Source: Candidatus Omnitrophota bacterium (lineage in GTDB: Bacteria; Omnitrophota; Gorgyraeia; Duberdicusellales; 4484-171). Taken from it: a DNA stretch of 22,651 nucleotides. This document shows positions 7,289-15,516 of this stretch, piece by piece (the first letter of the stretch is position 1; every line of letters starts with the position of its first letter). The position numbers and the translations under genes are program-made. Location: positions 1 through 22,651 of the forward strand of contig JALOBR010000013.1 in NCBI GenBank assembly GCA_023228195.1. Reading direction: 5' to 3'. The notes below the pieces were generated by a model. The model was not told where the DNA came from. It was given only the letters and a program-made list of their open reading frames with translations, and made no database searches.

Positions 7289-8977
7289 GTGAAAATAAGG
7301 GACGGCCTTAGAGCAAATTATATATACGGCTTCTTTGTCGTTTTTTTTATCCTGCTTTTCTTAAGAATTACCTACCTGCAGGTTTTTAGGAAAAATTTTT
7401 TTCAGAACCTTGCGCAAAATCAATATTACCGTTTAATCCCGCTTTCCGGAAAGCGTGGCACGATTTTTGATTCAAAGGGCAGAATTCTTGCCACGGAGAT
7501 AAATACTCATTCAGTATTTGCTGATCCATTTTTTGTCAAAGATAAAGAAACTACCGCGCGCCTTCTTTCGGAAAACCTCAACATCCCCAAACAAAAAATA
7601 AAAGAAAGATTAATGAAGAAAAAGAGATTCGTATGGATAAAAAGGAAAATTTCCTGGTCTGAAAAACAGAAAATAAAATCTTTAAAACTGAAAGGAATAG
7701 GATTTTTAAGAGAGCGTAAACGATTTTATCCTCAGGATAAATTAACATCTTCTTTGCTTGGTTTAACCGATATTGATAGCAGGGGCGTTGACGGTTTGGA
7801 GTTGCAACATGATTCATATTTATGCGGGAAAGACGGCATGGTAAGGGTGTTGCAGGATTCAGCCTCTAGGGAAGTCATAATCACTCCGCAGATAATAGCT
7901 CCGCAGGAAGGAAGGGATGTAGCCTTGACTATTGATAGCCAATTGCAATATTGGGTTGAAAACTTTCTTGAAGAAACTATTAAAAAATTTTCTGCCAAAG
8001 AGGGAAGCATCATTATTATGAATGCATTGACTGGAGAAATATTGGCTCTTGCAAACTATCCTAATTTTAATCCTAATAATTCAAGAGAATTTTCACCGCA
8101 GACAATGCGAGATAAGGCTATTTGTGATATGTTTGAACCGGGTTCTGTTTTTAAGGCAGTTACTCTGGTTGCCGCGATAGAAGAAAAAAAATTTTCTGAT
8201 TCTGATACGATTTTTTGCGAAAATGGTTCCTATAAGATACCAGGAAGTACCTTACACGATGTGCATCCTTATGGGGCGCTTAATTTTCGTGAGGTTTTCA
8301 AAAAATCAAGTAATATAGGAGTAGGCAAGATTGCGAATAAAATAGGCAGTCAGAAAATTTATGCTTATATAAAAAAGCTTGGCTTCGGGGATAAAACAGG
8401 AATAGATCTCCCGGGTGAAATAAGAGGTAACGTTAAGCCCTTGAGTTCCTGGTCTAAAACTTCTCCGTATATGATCCCGATAGGCCAGGAAGTTGGCGTA
8501 AGTCTTATCCAGCTTGTGCGCGCATATGCGGTTATTGTAAATGATGGCTATCTTGTAAGGCCGCATGTAACTAAAGCTATTTACTCCCAGAGTGGATGTA
8601 AGGAAACGCCCATTGAATGTAAAATGGTGATTTCTTCCCATACCGCAAGGCGCGCCAGAAGCATATTGGAAGATGTTGTAAAAGATGGAACAGGAAAGCT
8701 TGCTGACATAGAAGGTGTAAAAATAGGCGGTAAAACCGGAACTGCCCAATATTTTGATACAAAAATCGGGCGTTATTCGTCAACTCAATACAGAGCGTCT
8801 TTTGTGGGCTTTATAAGCGATCTCAATCCGCCCATAGTAATAGGTGTTAGCGTGTTTGAGCCAAAAGGATCACATTATGGAGGCGTTGTTTCTGCTCCGT
8901 TGTTTAAAAAGATTGCGGAAAAAACCGTAAAATATCTTGGCGGAGAAAAAAATATGCTAAGCTCAGCGGGGGACTAA
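7289..8977 (+). CDS. ftsI: Septal peptidoglycan transpeptidase FtsI (class B PBP3)
   Basis: Class B penicillin-binding protein that cross-links septal peptidoglycan with FtsW. The 562 aa product has one N-terminal anchor (about 12-31), the dimerisation domain starting at RGTIFDSKGRILA (56-68), and a transpeptidase domain with all three active-site motifs: S286-x-x-K289 (EPGSVFKA), S340-S-N342 and K482-T-G (GGKTGTAQYFD). No PASTA domains are present, and position in the dcw cluster favours FtsI over SpoVD or PBP2/MrdA. The start is a GTG at 7289 with little ribosome binding signal; no other start is available before the membrane segment. murE follows after 4 bases. Confidence 0.95.
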   Translation: MKIRDGLRANYIYGFFVVFFILLFLRITYLQVFRKNFFQNLAQNQYYRLIPLSGKRGTIFDSKGRILATEINTHSVFADPFFVKDKETTARLLSENLNIPKQKIKERLMKKKRFVWIKRKISWSEKQKIKSLKLKGIGFLRERKRFYPQDKLTSSLLGLTDIDSRGVDGLELQHDSYLCGKDGMVRVLQDSASREVIITPQIIAPQEGRDVALTIDSQLQYWVENFLEETIKKFSAKEGSIIIMNALTGEILALANYPNFNPNNSREFSPQTMRDKAICDMFEPGSVFKAVTLVAAIEEKKFSDSDTIFCENGSYKIPGSTLHDVHPYGALNFREVFKKSSNIGVGKIANKIGSQKIYAYIKKLGFGDKTGIDLPGEIRGNVKPLSSWSKTSPYMIPIGQEVGVSLIQLVRAYAVIVNDGYLVRPHVTKAIYSQSGCKETPIECKMVISSHTARRARSILEDVVKDGTGKLADIEGVKIGGKTGTAQYFDTKIGRYSSTQYRASFVGFISDLNPPIVIGVSVFEPKGSHYGGVVSAPLFKKIAEKTVKYLGGEKNMLSSAGD

Positions 8978-8981
8978 GAGC

Positions 8982-10424
8982 ATGGAACTGAAAAAAATTT
9001 TACCTAACCAGAAACTAAACAAAAACATAAGCACCCTTCCTATAAGAAATATAAACGATGATTCGCGTCGTGCGGAGCCGGGAGATGCATTTTTTATTCT
9101 TGAGGGAAAAGCCTTTGATGTCTTTTCTGTTTTAAAAAGCATAGAGGGTAAGGTTTCATGTTTCGTCGCCAGCCATAAAAACAAGAAAGAGGTACTTAAC
9201 TGCGATTTGCAAACGCCGGTTATTTTTGTAAATAATATTGACGATGTATACAGGAAGGCGGTAGATATATTTTATGGTTTTAATACCAGGGATTTCAAGT
9301 TTATAGGAGTTACCGGGACTAAAGGGAAAACTACGACAACATTTCTTTTGTACCATTTACTTAGGGGTTTAAAACAGAATGTTTCGATGCTTGGTACGAT
9401 AAAATATATAATCGGTAAAAAAGAATATGAAGCAAGCCATACAACCCCGGATTATCTTCGCTCAAGAAAAATTTTTAATGAGATAAAGAAAGAGAATTCG
9501 AAATATATTGTAATGGAAGTTTCTTCTCACGGCATAGAGCAGCAGAGAGTTTCCGGAATAATTTTTTCAAGGTGTGTTTTTACCAATTTATCGCGCGAGC
9601 ACTTAGATTATCACAAAACGATGAATAACTATTTTTCTGCTAAACGAAAATTTTTTATGCAGAACAAGAAGGCAGTTTCCATAATAAACAAAGACGACAA
9701 ACACGGTCTCAGGATTATAAAAGGATTGAAAAAGGTAATAACATATGGGTTAGAACGAAAAGCAGATTTTATGGCAAAAAATATAATATTAGATAAGTCC
9801 GGTGTGCAATTTGAGCTATATCATAAAGGCAAGAAGCATCGCGTCGAAAGTGCTATGCTTGGCAGGCACAACGTTTTTAATATACTTGCCGCGATTGTAA
9901 CAACTTTTTCCCTCGGGTTTTCTTTGGATGATATAATAAAATATGTCGCTACATTCAAAGGGGTTGAGGGTAGGCTCCAAGAGATATCTAGCGGCATATT
10001 CGTTGATTATGCGCATTCCCCCGATTCATTGAAAAAAGCATTATCTGCCTTAAAGGATATAGGTTATAAAAAAATAATTTGTCTTTTTGGCTGTGGCGGC
10101 AATCGCGATAAAGGGAAAAGAAAAATTATGGGAAACATTTCCGGCAGGCTTGCTGATTTTACTTTTATTACTTCGGATAACCCGCGTAACGAAGATCCTT
10201 TGGATATATGCCGGCAAATTGAATCGGGATTTAGCGATAGAAGATATGTCGTGATACCGGATAGAAAAGACGCCATAGAAAAAGCGTTAAAAATTAAAAA
10301 TAATCTTAATAGTACTTGCCTTCTTATTGCCGGTAAAGGGCATGAAAGTTATCAAATAATAGGTGATAGGAGAATTTTATTTAAAGACAGCGAAATTGTA
10401 AAAAATTATATGAAAACATGCTGA
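8982..10424 (+). CDS. murE: UDP-MurNAc-L-Ala-D-Glu:meso-diaminopimelate ligase
   Basis: MurE adds the third stem-peptide residue. The 480 aa product shows an N-terminal UDP-binding domain with DSRR and PGDAFF (27-38), the ATP loop GTKGKTTTT (112-120), SHTTPD (152-157), EVSSHGIEQQRV (179-190), the likely carbamylated lysine K221 in SAKRKFF, and GRHNVFN (294-300). DNPRNEDP (399-406) contains DNPR, the established signature for meso-diaminopimelate rather than lysine, so this organism very likely has DAP-type peptidoglycan. The ATG lies 4 bases after ftsI with a GGGGGA-rich stretch upstream. The stop overlaps murF (ATGCTGA, 10418-10424). Confidence 0.96.
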   Translation: MELKKILPNQKLNKNISTLPIRNINDDSRRAEPGDAFFILEGKAFDVFSVLKSIEGKVSCFVASHKNKKEVLNCDLQTPVIFVNNIDDVYRKAVDIFYGFNTRDFKFIGVTGTKGKTTTTFLLYHLLRGLKQNVSMLGTIKYIIGKKEYEASHTTPDYLRSRKIFNEIKKENSKYIVMEVSSHGIEQQRVSGIIFSRCVFTNLSREHLDYHKTMNNYFSAKRKFFMQNKKAVSIINKDDKHGLRIIKGLKKVITYGLERKADFMAKNIILDKSGVQFELYHKGKKHRVESAMLGRHNVFNILAAIVTTFSLGFSLDDIIKYVATFKGVEGRLQEISSGIFVDYAHSPDSLKKALSALKDIGYKKIICLFGCGGNRDKGKRKIMGNISGRLADFTFITSDNPRNEDPLDICRQIESGFSDRRYVVIPDRKDAIEKALKIKNNLNSTCLLIAGKGHESYQIIGDRRILFKDSEIVKNYMKTC

Positions 10425-11758
10425 TATCAGATTTTAAAAAGCTAGAGAGATTGTTAAACCCTGTTAAAATTTATAATCTCTATAATTTTACGCCGATATC
10501 GGCTTTTTCTATGGATTCGCGTTCGATTAAAAAGGGCCAGGCTTTCATAGCCGTTAAGGGCAAACTCCGCGATGGCCACGAATTTATAAAAGAAGCCGTT
10601 AAAAACGGAGCTTCCTGTGTTGTTTCCCAAAAAGATAAAGCATTTAACTGTAAAGTTCCTTTTTACCTTGTTGATGATACTTATAAGGCGTTAAAAGATA
10701 TTTGCCGTTTTATACGGGAGAAAAAGAACCCTGTAGTCTATGCTATAACTGGTTCAGTCGGCAAGACTACCACAAAGGAAATGCTTGCGTTCTTACTAAG
10801 AGATAATTTCAGCGTTTTGAAAAATTATAAAACTGAAAACAACATGTTCGGAGTTGCAAAAACCTTGTTTTCTTTGCGGGATGAAAAAATTTTAATCCTG
10901 GAACTAGGTACAAATAATCCCGGAGAGATAAAAGAGTTAAGTGAAGTTGTTTCTCCGGATATAGGAATAATTACTTTTATAAAACCGGTGCATCTAGCCG
11001 GGCTAAAAAGCCTTAAAGGTATATTTGAAGAAAAAATTTCTATGATTGCATCTAATCCTGGGATGAAAATTGTGCTCAATAAAGATGACGCCTGCCTAAA
11101 TAAGATTAGCTCAAGAAAGAATGTTTATTGGTTTGGAAAGGGCAGCAACTGTCATTTGCGCGCACGTTTTAAAAAAGGTGGCACAGAGCAGTCCGTATTT
11201 GTATTGCAGGATAAATTACAATTTACCTTGCAAAGCGGTTTCGATGGTTTTATCTATAATGCGTTAGCAGCTTTGCTTGGCGCAAGTTTTTTGAAAATAC
11301 CGCTTGATAAGCTTATTGACAAACTTTGTGATTTTTACGATTTTCCTTCGCAAAGAATGCAAATACAGAAAAAAAATGATTTTCTTTTTTTAAACGATGC
11401 ATACAATTCAAATCCCTATGCTTTTTGTGAAGCCTTACGGCTGGTAAAGAAATTCTCCTTTAGGAAGATCGCAGTAGTAGCTGATATGCTCGAGCTCGGC
11501 GAGAAAAGCGAATACTATCATAAGAAACTAGCGCAGCCGCTTAAAAGCGCCGGTTTTGATTGCGTTTTAACATATGGCGAGCAGTGTTTATGCCTTAAGG
11601 AAGCTTTAGATAAGATAGGCTATAAAAACGCATATCATTTTTCATCGCACAATGGTATAGCCGATTTTATCAGCAAAAATGTAGATAAAGGGTCGCTGAT
11701 TTTTCTTAAAGGTTCACGGGGGATGCAATTGGAAAAGATAATCGAGGCCTTATCCTAG
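10418..11758 (+). CDS. murF: UDP-MurNAc-tripeptide:D-Ala-D-Ala ligase
   Basis: MurF adds D-Ala-D-Ala to complete UDP-MurNAc-pentapeptide. The 446 aa product has SMDSRSIKKGQAFIAVKG (31-48), the ATP loop TGSVGKTTTKE (111-121), EKISM with a lysine likely to be carbamylated (about 206), NDAYNSNP (326-333), VADMLELGEKSEYYH (354-368) and KGSRG (431-435). The usual GxHN motif of the central domain reads GFIYN here (about 277-281). The start lies within the last codons of murE (7-base overlap), implying coupling. After its TAG comes the most unusual intergenic stretch of the first half of the cluster. Confidence 0.95.
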   Translation: MLISDFKKLERLLNPVKIYNLYNFTPISAFSMDSRSIKKGQAFIAVKGKLRDGHEFIKEAVKNGASCVVSQKDKAFNCKVPFYLVDDTYKALKDICRFIREKKNPVVYAITGSVGKTTTKEMLAFLLRDNFSVLKNYKTENNMFGVAKTLFSLRDEKILILELGTNNPGEIKELSEVVSPDIGIITFIKPVHLAGLKSLKGIFEEKISMIASNPGMKIVLNKDDACLNKISSRKNVYWFGKGSNCHLRARFKKGGTEQSVFVLQDKLQFTLQSGFDGFIYNALAALLGASFLKIPLDKLIDKLCDFYDFPSQRMQIQKKNDFLFLNDAYNSNPYAFCEALRLVKKFSFRKIAVVADMLELGEKSEYYHKKLAQPLKSAGFDCVLTYGEQCLCLKEALDKIGYKNAYHFSSHNGIADFISKNVDKGSLIFLKGSRGMQLEKIIEALS

Positions 11759-11778
11759 AGGAGGATATCCGCCCCTAG
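11755..11778 (+). repeat. 24-bp near-perfect palindrome at the murF stop
   Basis: The stretch CTAGAGGAGGATATCCGCCC plus CTAG is self-complementary at 10 of 12 positions, centred on GGATATCC. It starts at the last codon of murF. It also contains an AGAGGAGG that looks like a Shine-Dalgarno but has no start codon at a usable distance. It could be a protein-binding site, a hairpin stabilising the murF message, or part of a decayed gene. Confidence 0.5.
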
Positions 11779-11922
11779 AAGTACTCCGCCTCAGCTGTAT
11801 ATGCGGTAAATTTTTCAAGAAAACTTTACCGCAAGCTCGGCGGAGTTAATTCGCGCTATCATTTTTCCTGCGCCGCGTCTGCCTTACAGCAGTTAGGGCT
11901 TGGAAGAATGATTGCTTATTAA
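11759..11922 (+). pseudogene. Possible remnant of a LuxR/GerE-type HTH regulator
   Basis: Two fragments in different frames resemble the two ends of a LuxR-type HTH domain, in the right order. The frame starting at 11766 reads YPPLEVLRLS, like the domain's first helix (REVEVLRL). The frame starting at 11812 ends FSRKLYRKLGGVNSRYHF, then continues to ALQQLGL and stops at 11920-11922; this resembles the recognition helix and tail (IYRKLGVNSR...ALQLGL). The middle, including most of the HTH core, is missing and no start codon serves either frame. An orphan AGAGGAGG lies just upstream. This is recognition by eye of a short stretch that also forms a hairpin; chance similarity is possible. Confidence 0.4.
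11783..11846 (+). repeat. 64-bp nested inverted repeat between murF and mraY
   Basis: Three nested perfect arms: ACTCCGCC (11783-11790) with GGCGGAGT (11839-11846); AGCT (11793-11796) with AGCT (11834-11837); GCGGTAAA (11803-11810) with TTTACCGC (11825-11832). The centre, TTTTTCAAGAAAAC, is itself partly self-complementary. The result is a long imperfect hairpin without a following T-run, so it is not a standard terminator. It might be a structured leader, a processing site or a small mobile palindrome. Confidence 0.6.
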
Positions 11923-11930
11923 GGAGTAGC

Positions 11931-13013
11931 ATGCTTTATCATATTCTTTACCCGTTATCCAAATATTTTTTTGCTCTTAATGTAACAAAATATATAACAT
12001 TTCGCGGTGGCTGTGCTTTTATCACTTCTTTCCTGTTGGTTATGTTTTTTTGGAAATTTACGATTAAGCGTCTTCAGCGTTTGCAGATTATTGAAAAAAT
12101 TGATATGTATGGACACGTGCATTTGGAGTCTCTCTATGCCGGTAAAAAAGGCACCCCCACAATGGGAGGAGTGCTTATAATTTTTTCCATACTCATTTCA
12201 ACTTTACTTTGGGTGCGATGGGATAACTATTTTATGTGGTTTACCGTATTCGTTATGCTTGCTTTAGGCGCGGTAGGCCTGTTCGATGATTTACAAAAGA
12301 CAAAAACCGGCAAAGGTTTTTCAAGAAGCAAGAAACTTGTTTTGCAGATAATGGTCGGAATAATTCTGGGGGCTTTTGTGGTTCTTACGAAAAACCTTTC
12401 AACTGCCCTGGATGTCCCTTTTTTAAAGCGGGTAGCCATAGACTTGGGTTATTTTTATGTATTCTGGGCCGCGTTAATTGTTGTTTCTACTTCAAACGCC
12501 GTGAACTTTACTGACGGGTTAGATGGCTTGGCGATAGGCGCAATAATAATAAATTCTATTCTTTTTGCTTTTTTAAGTTATCTTACAGGGCATATAAAGT
12601 TTGCTCATTATCTTTTTATACCTTTTATATCCGGGGCAGGGGAATTAAGCATTATTTGTTTTTCGCTTGTAGGGGCTGGTTTGGCGTTCTTGTGGTTTAA
12701 CTCTTATCCCGCGGAAGTTTTTATGGGCGATGTCGGCGCGCTTGCTTTAGGCGGAATCCTGGGCGCAATAGCTCTTTTCATAAAAAAAGAATTTCTACTC
12801 ATAATCAGCGGCGGTTTATTTGTGGCGGAAGCGCTAAGTGTAATACTCCAAATTTTATCGGTAAGGCTGCGCGGAAAAAAACTATTTAAGGCGGCTCCTC
12901 TGCATCACCACCTCCAACTTATGGGCTGGAAAGAGTCGAAAATAATTATCCGTCTCTGGATTGTCTCGATAATTTGTGCAGTTGCTTCAATACTTACCTT
13001 AAAGCTCAGGTAA
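11931..13013 (+). CDS. mraY: Phospho-MurNAc-pentapeptide transferase
   Basis: MraY transfers phospho-MurNAc-pentapeptide from UDP to undecaprenyl phosphate, making lipid I. The 360 aa, ten-helix membrane protein has KKGTPTMGG (72-80), the catalytic-region pair D119-D120 (LFDDLQK), NAVNFTDGLDGLAIG (189-203), FMGDVGALALGG with the essential D267, and the C-terminal APLHHHLQLMGW (322-333). The ATG at 11931 has a strong AAGGAG (11921-11926) 4 bases upstream, the best ribosome binding site in this part of the window, which fits a gene not coupled to its upstream neighbour. A 52-base gap follows. Confidence 0.97.
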   Translation: MLYHILYPLSKYFFALNVTKYITFRGGCAFITSFLLVMFFWKFTIKRLQRLQIIEKIDMYGHVHLESLYAGKKGTPTMGGVLIIFSILISTLLWVRWDNYFMWFTVFVMLALGAVGLFDDLQKTKTGKGFSRSKKLVLQIMVGIILGAFVVLTKNLSTALDVPFLKRVAIDLGYFYVFWAALIVVSTSNAVNFTDGLDGLAIGAIIINSILFAFLSYLTGHIKFAHYLFIPFISGAGELSIICFSLVGAGLAFLWFNSYPAEVFMGDVGALALGGILGAIALFIKKEFLLIISGGLFVAEALSVILQILSVRLRGKKLFKAAPLHHHLQLMGWKESKIIIRLWIVSIICAVASILTLKLR

Positions 13014-13065
13014 GAGAGCAAAGATTACTGTATTTTTATAACTTAAGATAGGATGCATTAAGGCG

Positions 13066-14310
13066 ATGAATATTGATAATATAAAAAAAGTTTGTATCGT
13101 TGGCTGGGGTAAAAGCGGTTTTTCTTTATGTAATTTATTACTTTCGTTAAAAAAAGAAGTAAAGCTTACAGAGCAAAAAGAGCGAAAATATTTTCATCCT
13201 TCTTTGATTGACAAGCTAGTCGCCGCAGGCGTTTCCTTCGAGTTCGGCGGGCATAGCGAAAAATTCTTAAAAGAATGTCAACTTGTAATACTCAGCCCGG
13301 GAGTTGACTCCTTAAGCTCGCCGGTTGTAAAAATTGCAAACAACTTGAATATTCCCTATGTTGGCGAAGTTGAGTTTGCCTATTGGCTTACAAAAGCGAA
13401 ATTTGTGGCTATTACCGGCACCAACGGTAAAACTACAACCACGTTTCTTACCTATCGCGCGCTGCGTGAAAACAAAAGAAAAGTATTCTTGGGCGGTAAT
13501 ATTGGCATACCGGTTTCCTCATTTATATTAGACACAAAAAAAGGCGATTTGATAGTTTTGGAAATCAGTTCATTCCAACTTGAAACGATCCTGGAATTTA
13601 AGCCGTATGTTTCCGTGCTTTTAAATATTGAGCCAAATCATCTGGACAGGCATCCGACATTTAACGATTATTTCCGTGCAAAAATGAATATTTTTAAAAA
13701 TCAACAGCAAACGGATTTCGCCGTTTTGAATAAAAATATAGAGATGCTTTCAGATATAGAAAAGAAATTAAATTCCAAGGTGGTCCATTTTTCTTCAGAA
13801 TTCGAAAATCAAAATTTTTCCTGCGTTTACAGGATAGCTTCCATCTTTGGGCTGGGCAAAGCTGATTGCCTGCATGTTTTTAATAACTTTAAAGGTATTC
13901 CGCATCGTCTGCAGCTTGTGCGGGTAGTAAATGGGGTAGCATTCGTTAATGATTCGAAATCAACTAACCCGTCCTCAACTATATGGGCTTTTAATAATAT
14001 AAAAGGGAATATTGTCCTTGTCGCCGGAGGAAAAGATAAAGGAGTTGATTATAAAAGTATAATACCTTACCTGAAGAAAGTTAAAAAAGTAAATTTATTC
14101 GGACAAGCCGCAAAAAAAATAGAAGAGGCATTGTCCGGGCATGTTAAGACCCAGATTTTTTCTTCGTTCCGCGATGTAGTTTCGGCTTCATTTAAAGAGT
14201 CAAACCCAAAAGATACCGTGCTGTTTTCGCCGATGTGTTCGAGCTTTGATATGTTTAATAATTATATGGAAAGAGGCAGGAAGTTTATAGAGGTTGTAAA
14301 AGGCCTATAA
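13066..14310 (+). CDS. murD: UDP-MurNAc-L-Ala:D-Glu ligase (compact)
   Basis: MurD adds D-glutamate as the second stem residue. The 414 aa protein has an N-terminal Rossmann-like domain (IVGWGKSG, 11-18; SPGVD, 77-81), the ATP loop GTNGKTTTT (118-126), GGNIG (143-147), ISSFQLE (167-173), NIEPNHLDRH (187-196), likely carbamylated K206 (FRAKMNIF), NDSKSTNP (295-302), GGKDKG (321-326) and SPMCSSFDMF (388-397). It is some 30 residues shorter than usual. The loss maps to about 240-255, where the central-domain strands and the GxHN motif should be: the sequence passes directly to NQNFSCVYRIASIFGLG. The reading frame is intact there. AAGG lies very close to the ATG. Confidence 0.95.
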   Translation: MNIDNIKKVCIVGWGKSGFSLCNLLLSLKKEVKLTEQKERKYFHPSLIDKLVAAGVSFEFGGHSEKFLKECQLVILSPGVDSLSSPVVKIANNLNIPYVGEVEFAYWLTKAKFVAITGTNGKTTTTFLTYRALRENKRKVFLGGNIGIPVSSFILDTKKGDLIVLEISSFQLETILEFKPYVSVLLNIEPNHLDRHPTFNDYFRAKMNIFKNQQQTDFAVLNKNIEMLSDIEKKLNSKVVHFSSEFENQNFSCVYRIASIFGLGKADCLHVFNNFKGIPHRLQLVRVVNGVAFVNDSKSTNPSSTIWAFNNIKGNIVLVAGGKDKGVDYKSIIPYLKKVKKVNLFGQAAKKIEEALSGHVKTQIFSSFRDVVSASFKESNPKDTVLFSPMCSSFDMFNNYMERGRKFIEVVKGL

Positions 14311-14364
14311 ATAGATAGCATTTAGGCAGATGGCAGATAGCGTTATCGAAAAACGGAGAAATAA

Positions 14365-15516
14365 GTGAACAGTGCTATTAATGATAATCTTCGCAGGCAA
14401 CGCAGGTTTATTTTCGTTACAGTGCTTATTTTGACTCTTTTCGGTACTTTGATGGTCTATGAGTCATCAAGCATTTATGCTTATCGGACCACGCAGGATG
14501 CGGCTTATTTTTTTAAAAAACAATTTATTTTCTTTGCAATTGGGCTTGCGTGTTTTTTTCTGATGCTTTTGGTGGATTTGGAGTTCTTGCGAAAACATGC
14601 CAAGGAATTTTTATTTTTAACGCTTATTGTATTAGTGGTATTGCTTGTCATAGGTAAAAAGACGGGCGGCGCCAAGCGATGGTTCCATCTTTTTGGATTT
14701 AATCTGCAGCCATCGGAATTTTTAAAGATATTTTTTTCGATATATTGCATAGATTACATTATAAAAAGAAAAAATAATATTAAGAATTTTTCTACCTTAA
14801 TACCCTTGTGGATAATCGTGGGTGTTATGTGCGCCATCGTGGTCGTGCAGCCTGATTTAGGAACAGCTATATTCTGGGTGTTATGGACACTTTGCGTGCT
14901 TTTTCTTTATCGCGCAAAGAAAAAACATCTTGGGTTAATAGTTTTGGTAGGCGTCATTGCCGCAGTGTTTCTGATAACTTTCTATCCGTATCGTTTTAGA
15001 AGAATAACCGGTTACCTTAACCCTTTTGCTGATCCTCAGGATAGTGGTTTTCAGCTCATACAGTCGCAGATAGCATATGGCCAGGGCGGACTATTCGGGG
15101 TAGGTTTCGGCGAAAGCAGGCAGAAATTGTTTTTTCTTCCGGCAGCGCATACTGATTTCATTTTTTCAATTATCGCAGAAGATTTTGGCATGGTAGGGAC
15201 GGTATTTATGCTTTTAATGTTCTTTGTGTTGTTCCATAAAATGTATAACATCGCGAAAACAAGCGAAGATGAATTTAGAAAGGGATTGCTCTTTGGAATA
15301 CTTTTGATATTCTTCCTGGAGATAGTTATAAACATAGGCGTTAGCTGTGGTTTGTTCCCGACAAAGGGTTTGTCCCTTCCGTTTGTAAGCTATGGCGGCA
15401 GCAATTTAATAGCGCATTATGTTCTTCTTGCGTTATTTTTTAATGCTTCGAGAGTCGATGCCCGGCAAGTAAAACCAATGCTGGCACCGGATATCGCCGG
15501 AGGAGCCTGGTTATGA
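14365..15516 (+). CDS. ftsW: Septal peptidoglycan glycosyltransferase FtsW (SEDS family)
   Basis: SEDS-family glycan polymerase that works with FtsI at the septum. The 383 aa protein has about ten membrane segments and the conserved motifs GGAKRWF (101-107), LQPSEFLK (114-121), QPDLGTA (162-168), AYGQGGLFGVGFGESRQK (237-254), the HTDFIFSIIAEDFG region with the catalytic-type D264, and GLSLPFVSYGGSNL (335-348). RodA is the alternative, but the dcw position favours FtsW. The start is GTG at 14365 with GGAG (14355-14358) 6 bases upstream. The 54-base gap before it holds a small repeated GATAGC and nothing else I can name. The stop overlaps the next start (ATGA, 15513-15516). Confidence 0.95.
   Translation: MNSAINDNLRRQRRFIFVTVLILTLFGTLMVYESSSIYAYRTTQDAAYFFKKQFIFFAIGLACFFLMLLVDLEFLRKHAKEFLFLTLIVLVVLLVIGKKTGGAKRWFHLFGFNLQPSEFLKIFFSIYCIDYIIKRKNNIKNFSTLIPLWIIVGVMCAIVVVQPDLGTAIFWVLWTLCVLFLYRAKKKHLGLIVLVGVIAAVFLITFYPYRFRRITGYLNPFADPQDSGFQLIQSQIAYGQGGLFGVGFGESRQKLFFLPAAHTDFIFSIIAEDFGMVGTVFMLLMFFVLFHKMYNIAKTSEDEFRKGLLFGILLIFFLEIVINIGVSCGLFPTKGLSLPFVSYGGSNLIAHYVLLALFFNASRVDARQVKPMLAPDIAGGAWL

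Noticed and set aside
8306..8749. 147-codon minus-strand open frame opposite ftsI
   Set aside because: It lies entirely antisense to the transpeptidase active-site region of ftsI, has no ribosome binding site or recognisable motif, and its composition is that of a shadow frame.
11783..11846. Rho-independent terminator after murF
   Set aside because: The hairpin is strong but the sequence after it (TAATTCGCG) has no T-run, and the transcription unit appears to continue into mraY.
13014..13065. Promoter between mraY and murD
   Set aside because: AT-rich hexamers exist (for example TAAGAT) but none is paired with a -35 element at an acceptable spacing.
14311..14364. Repeat element between murD and ftsW
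   Set aside because: GATAGC occurs twice and GGCAGAT/GGCAGAT is duplicated, but the units are too short and few to call a repeat family.
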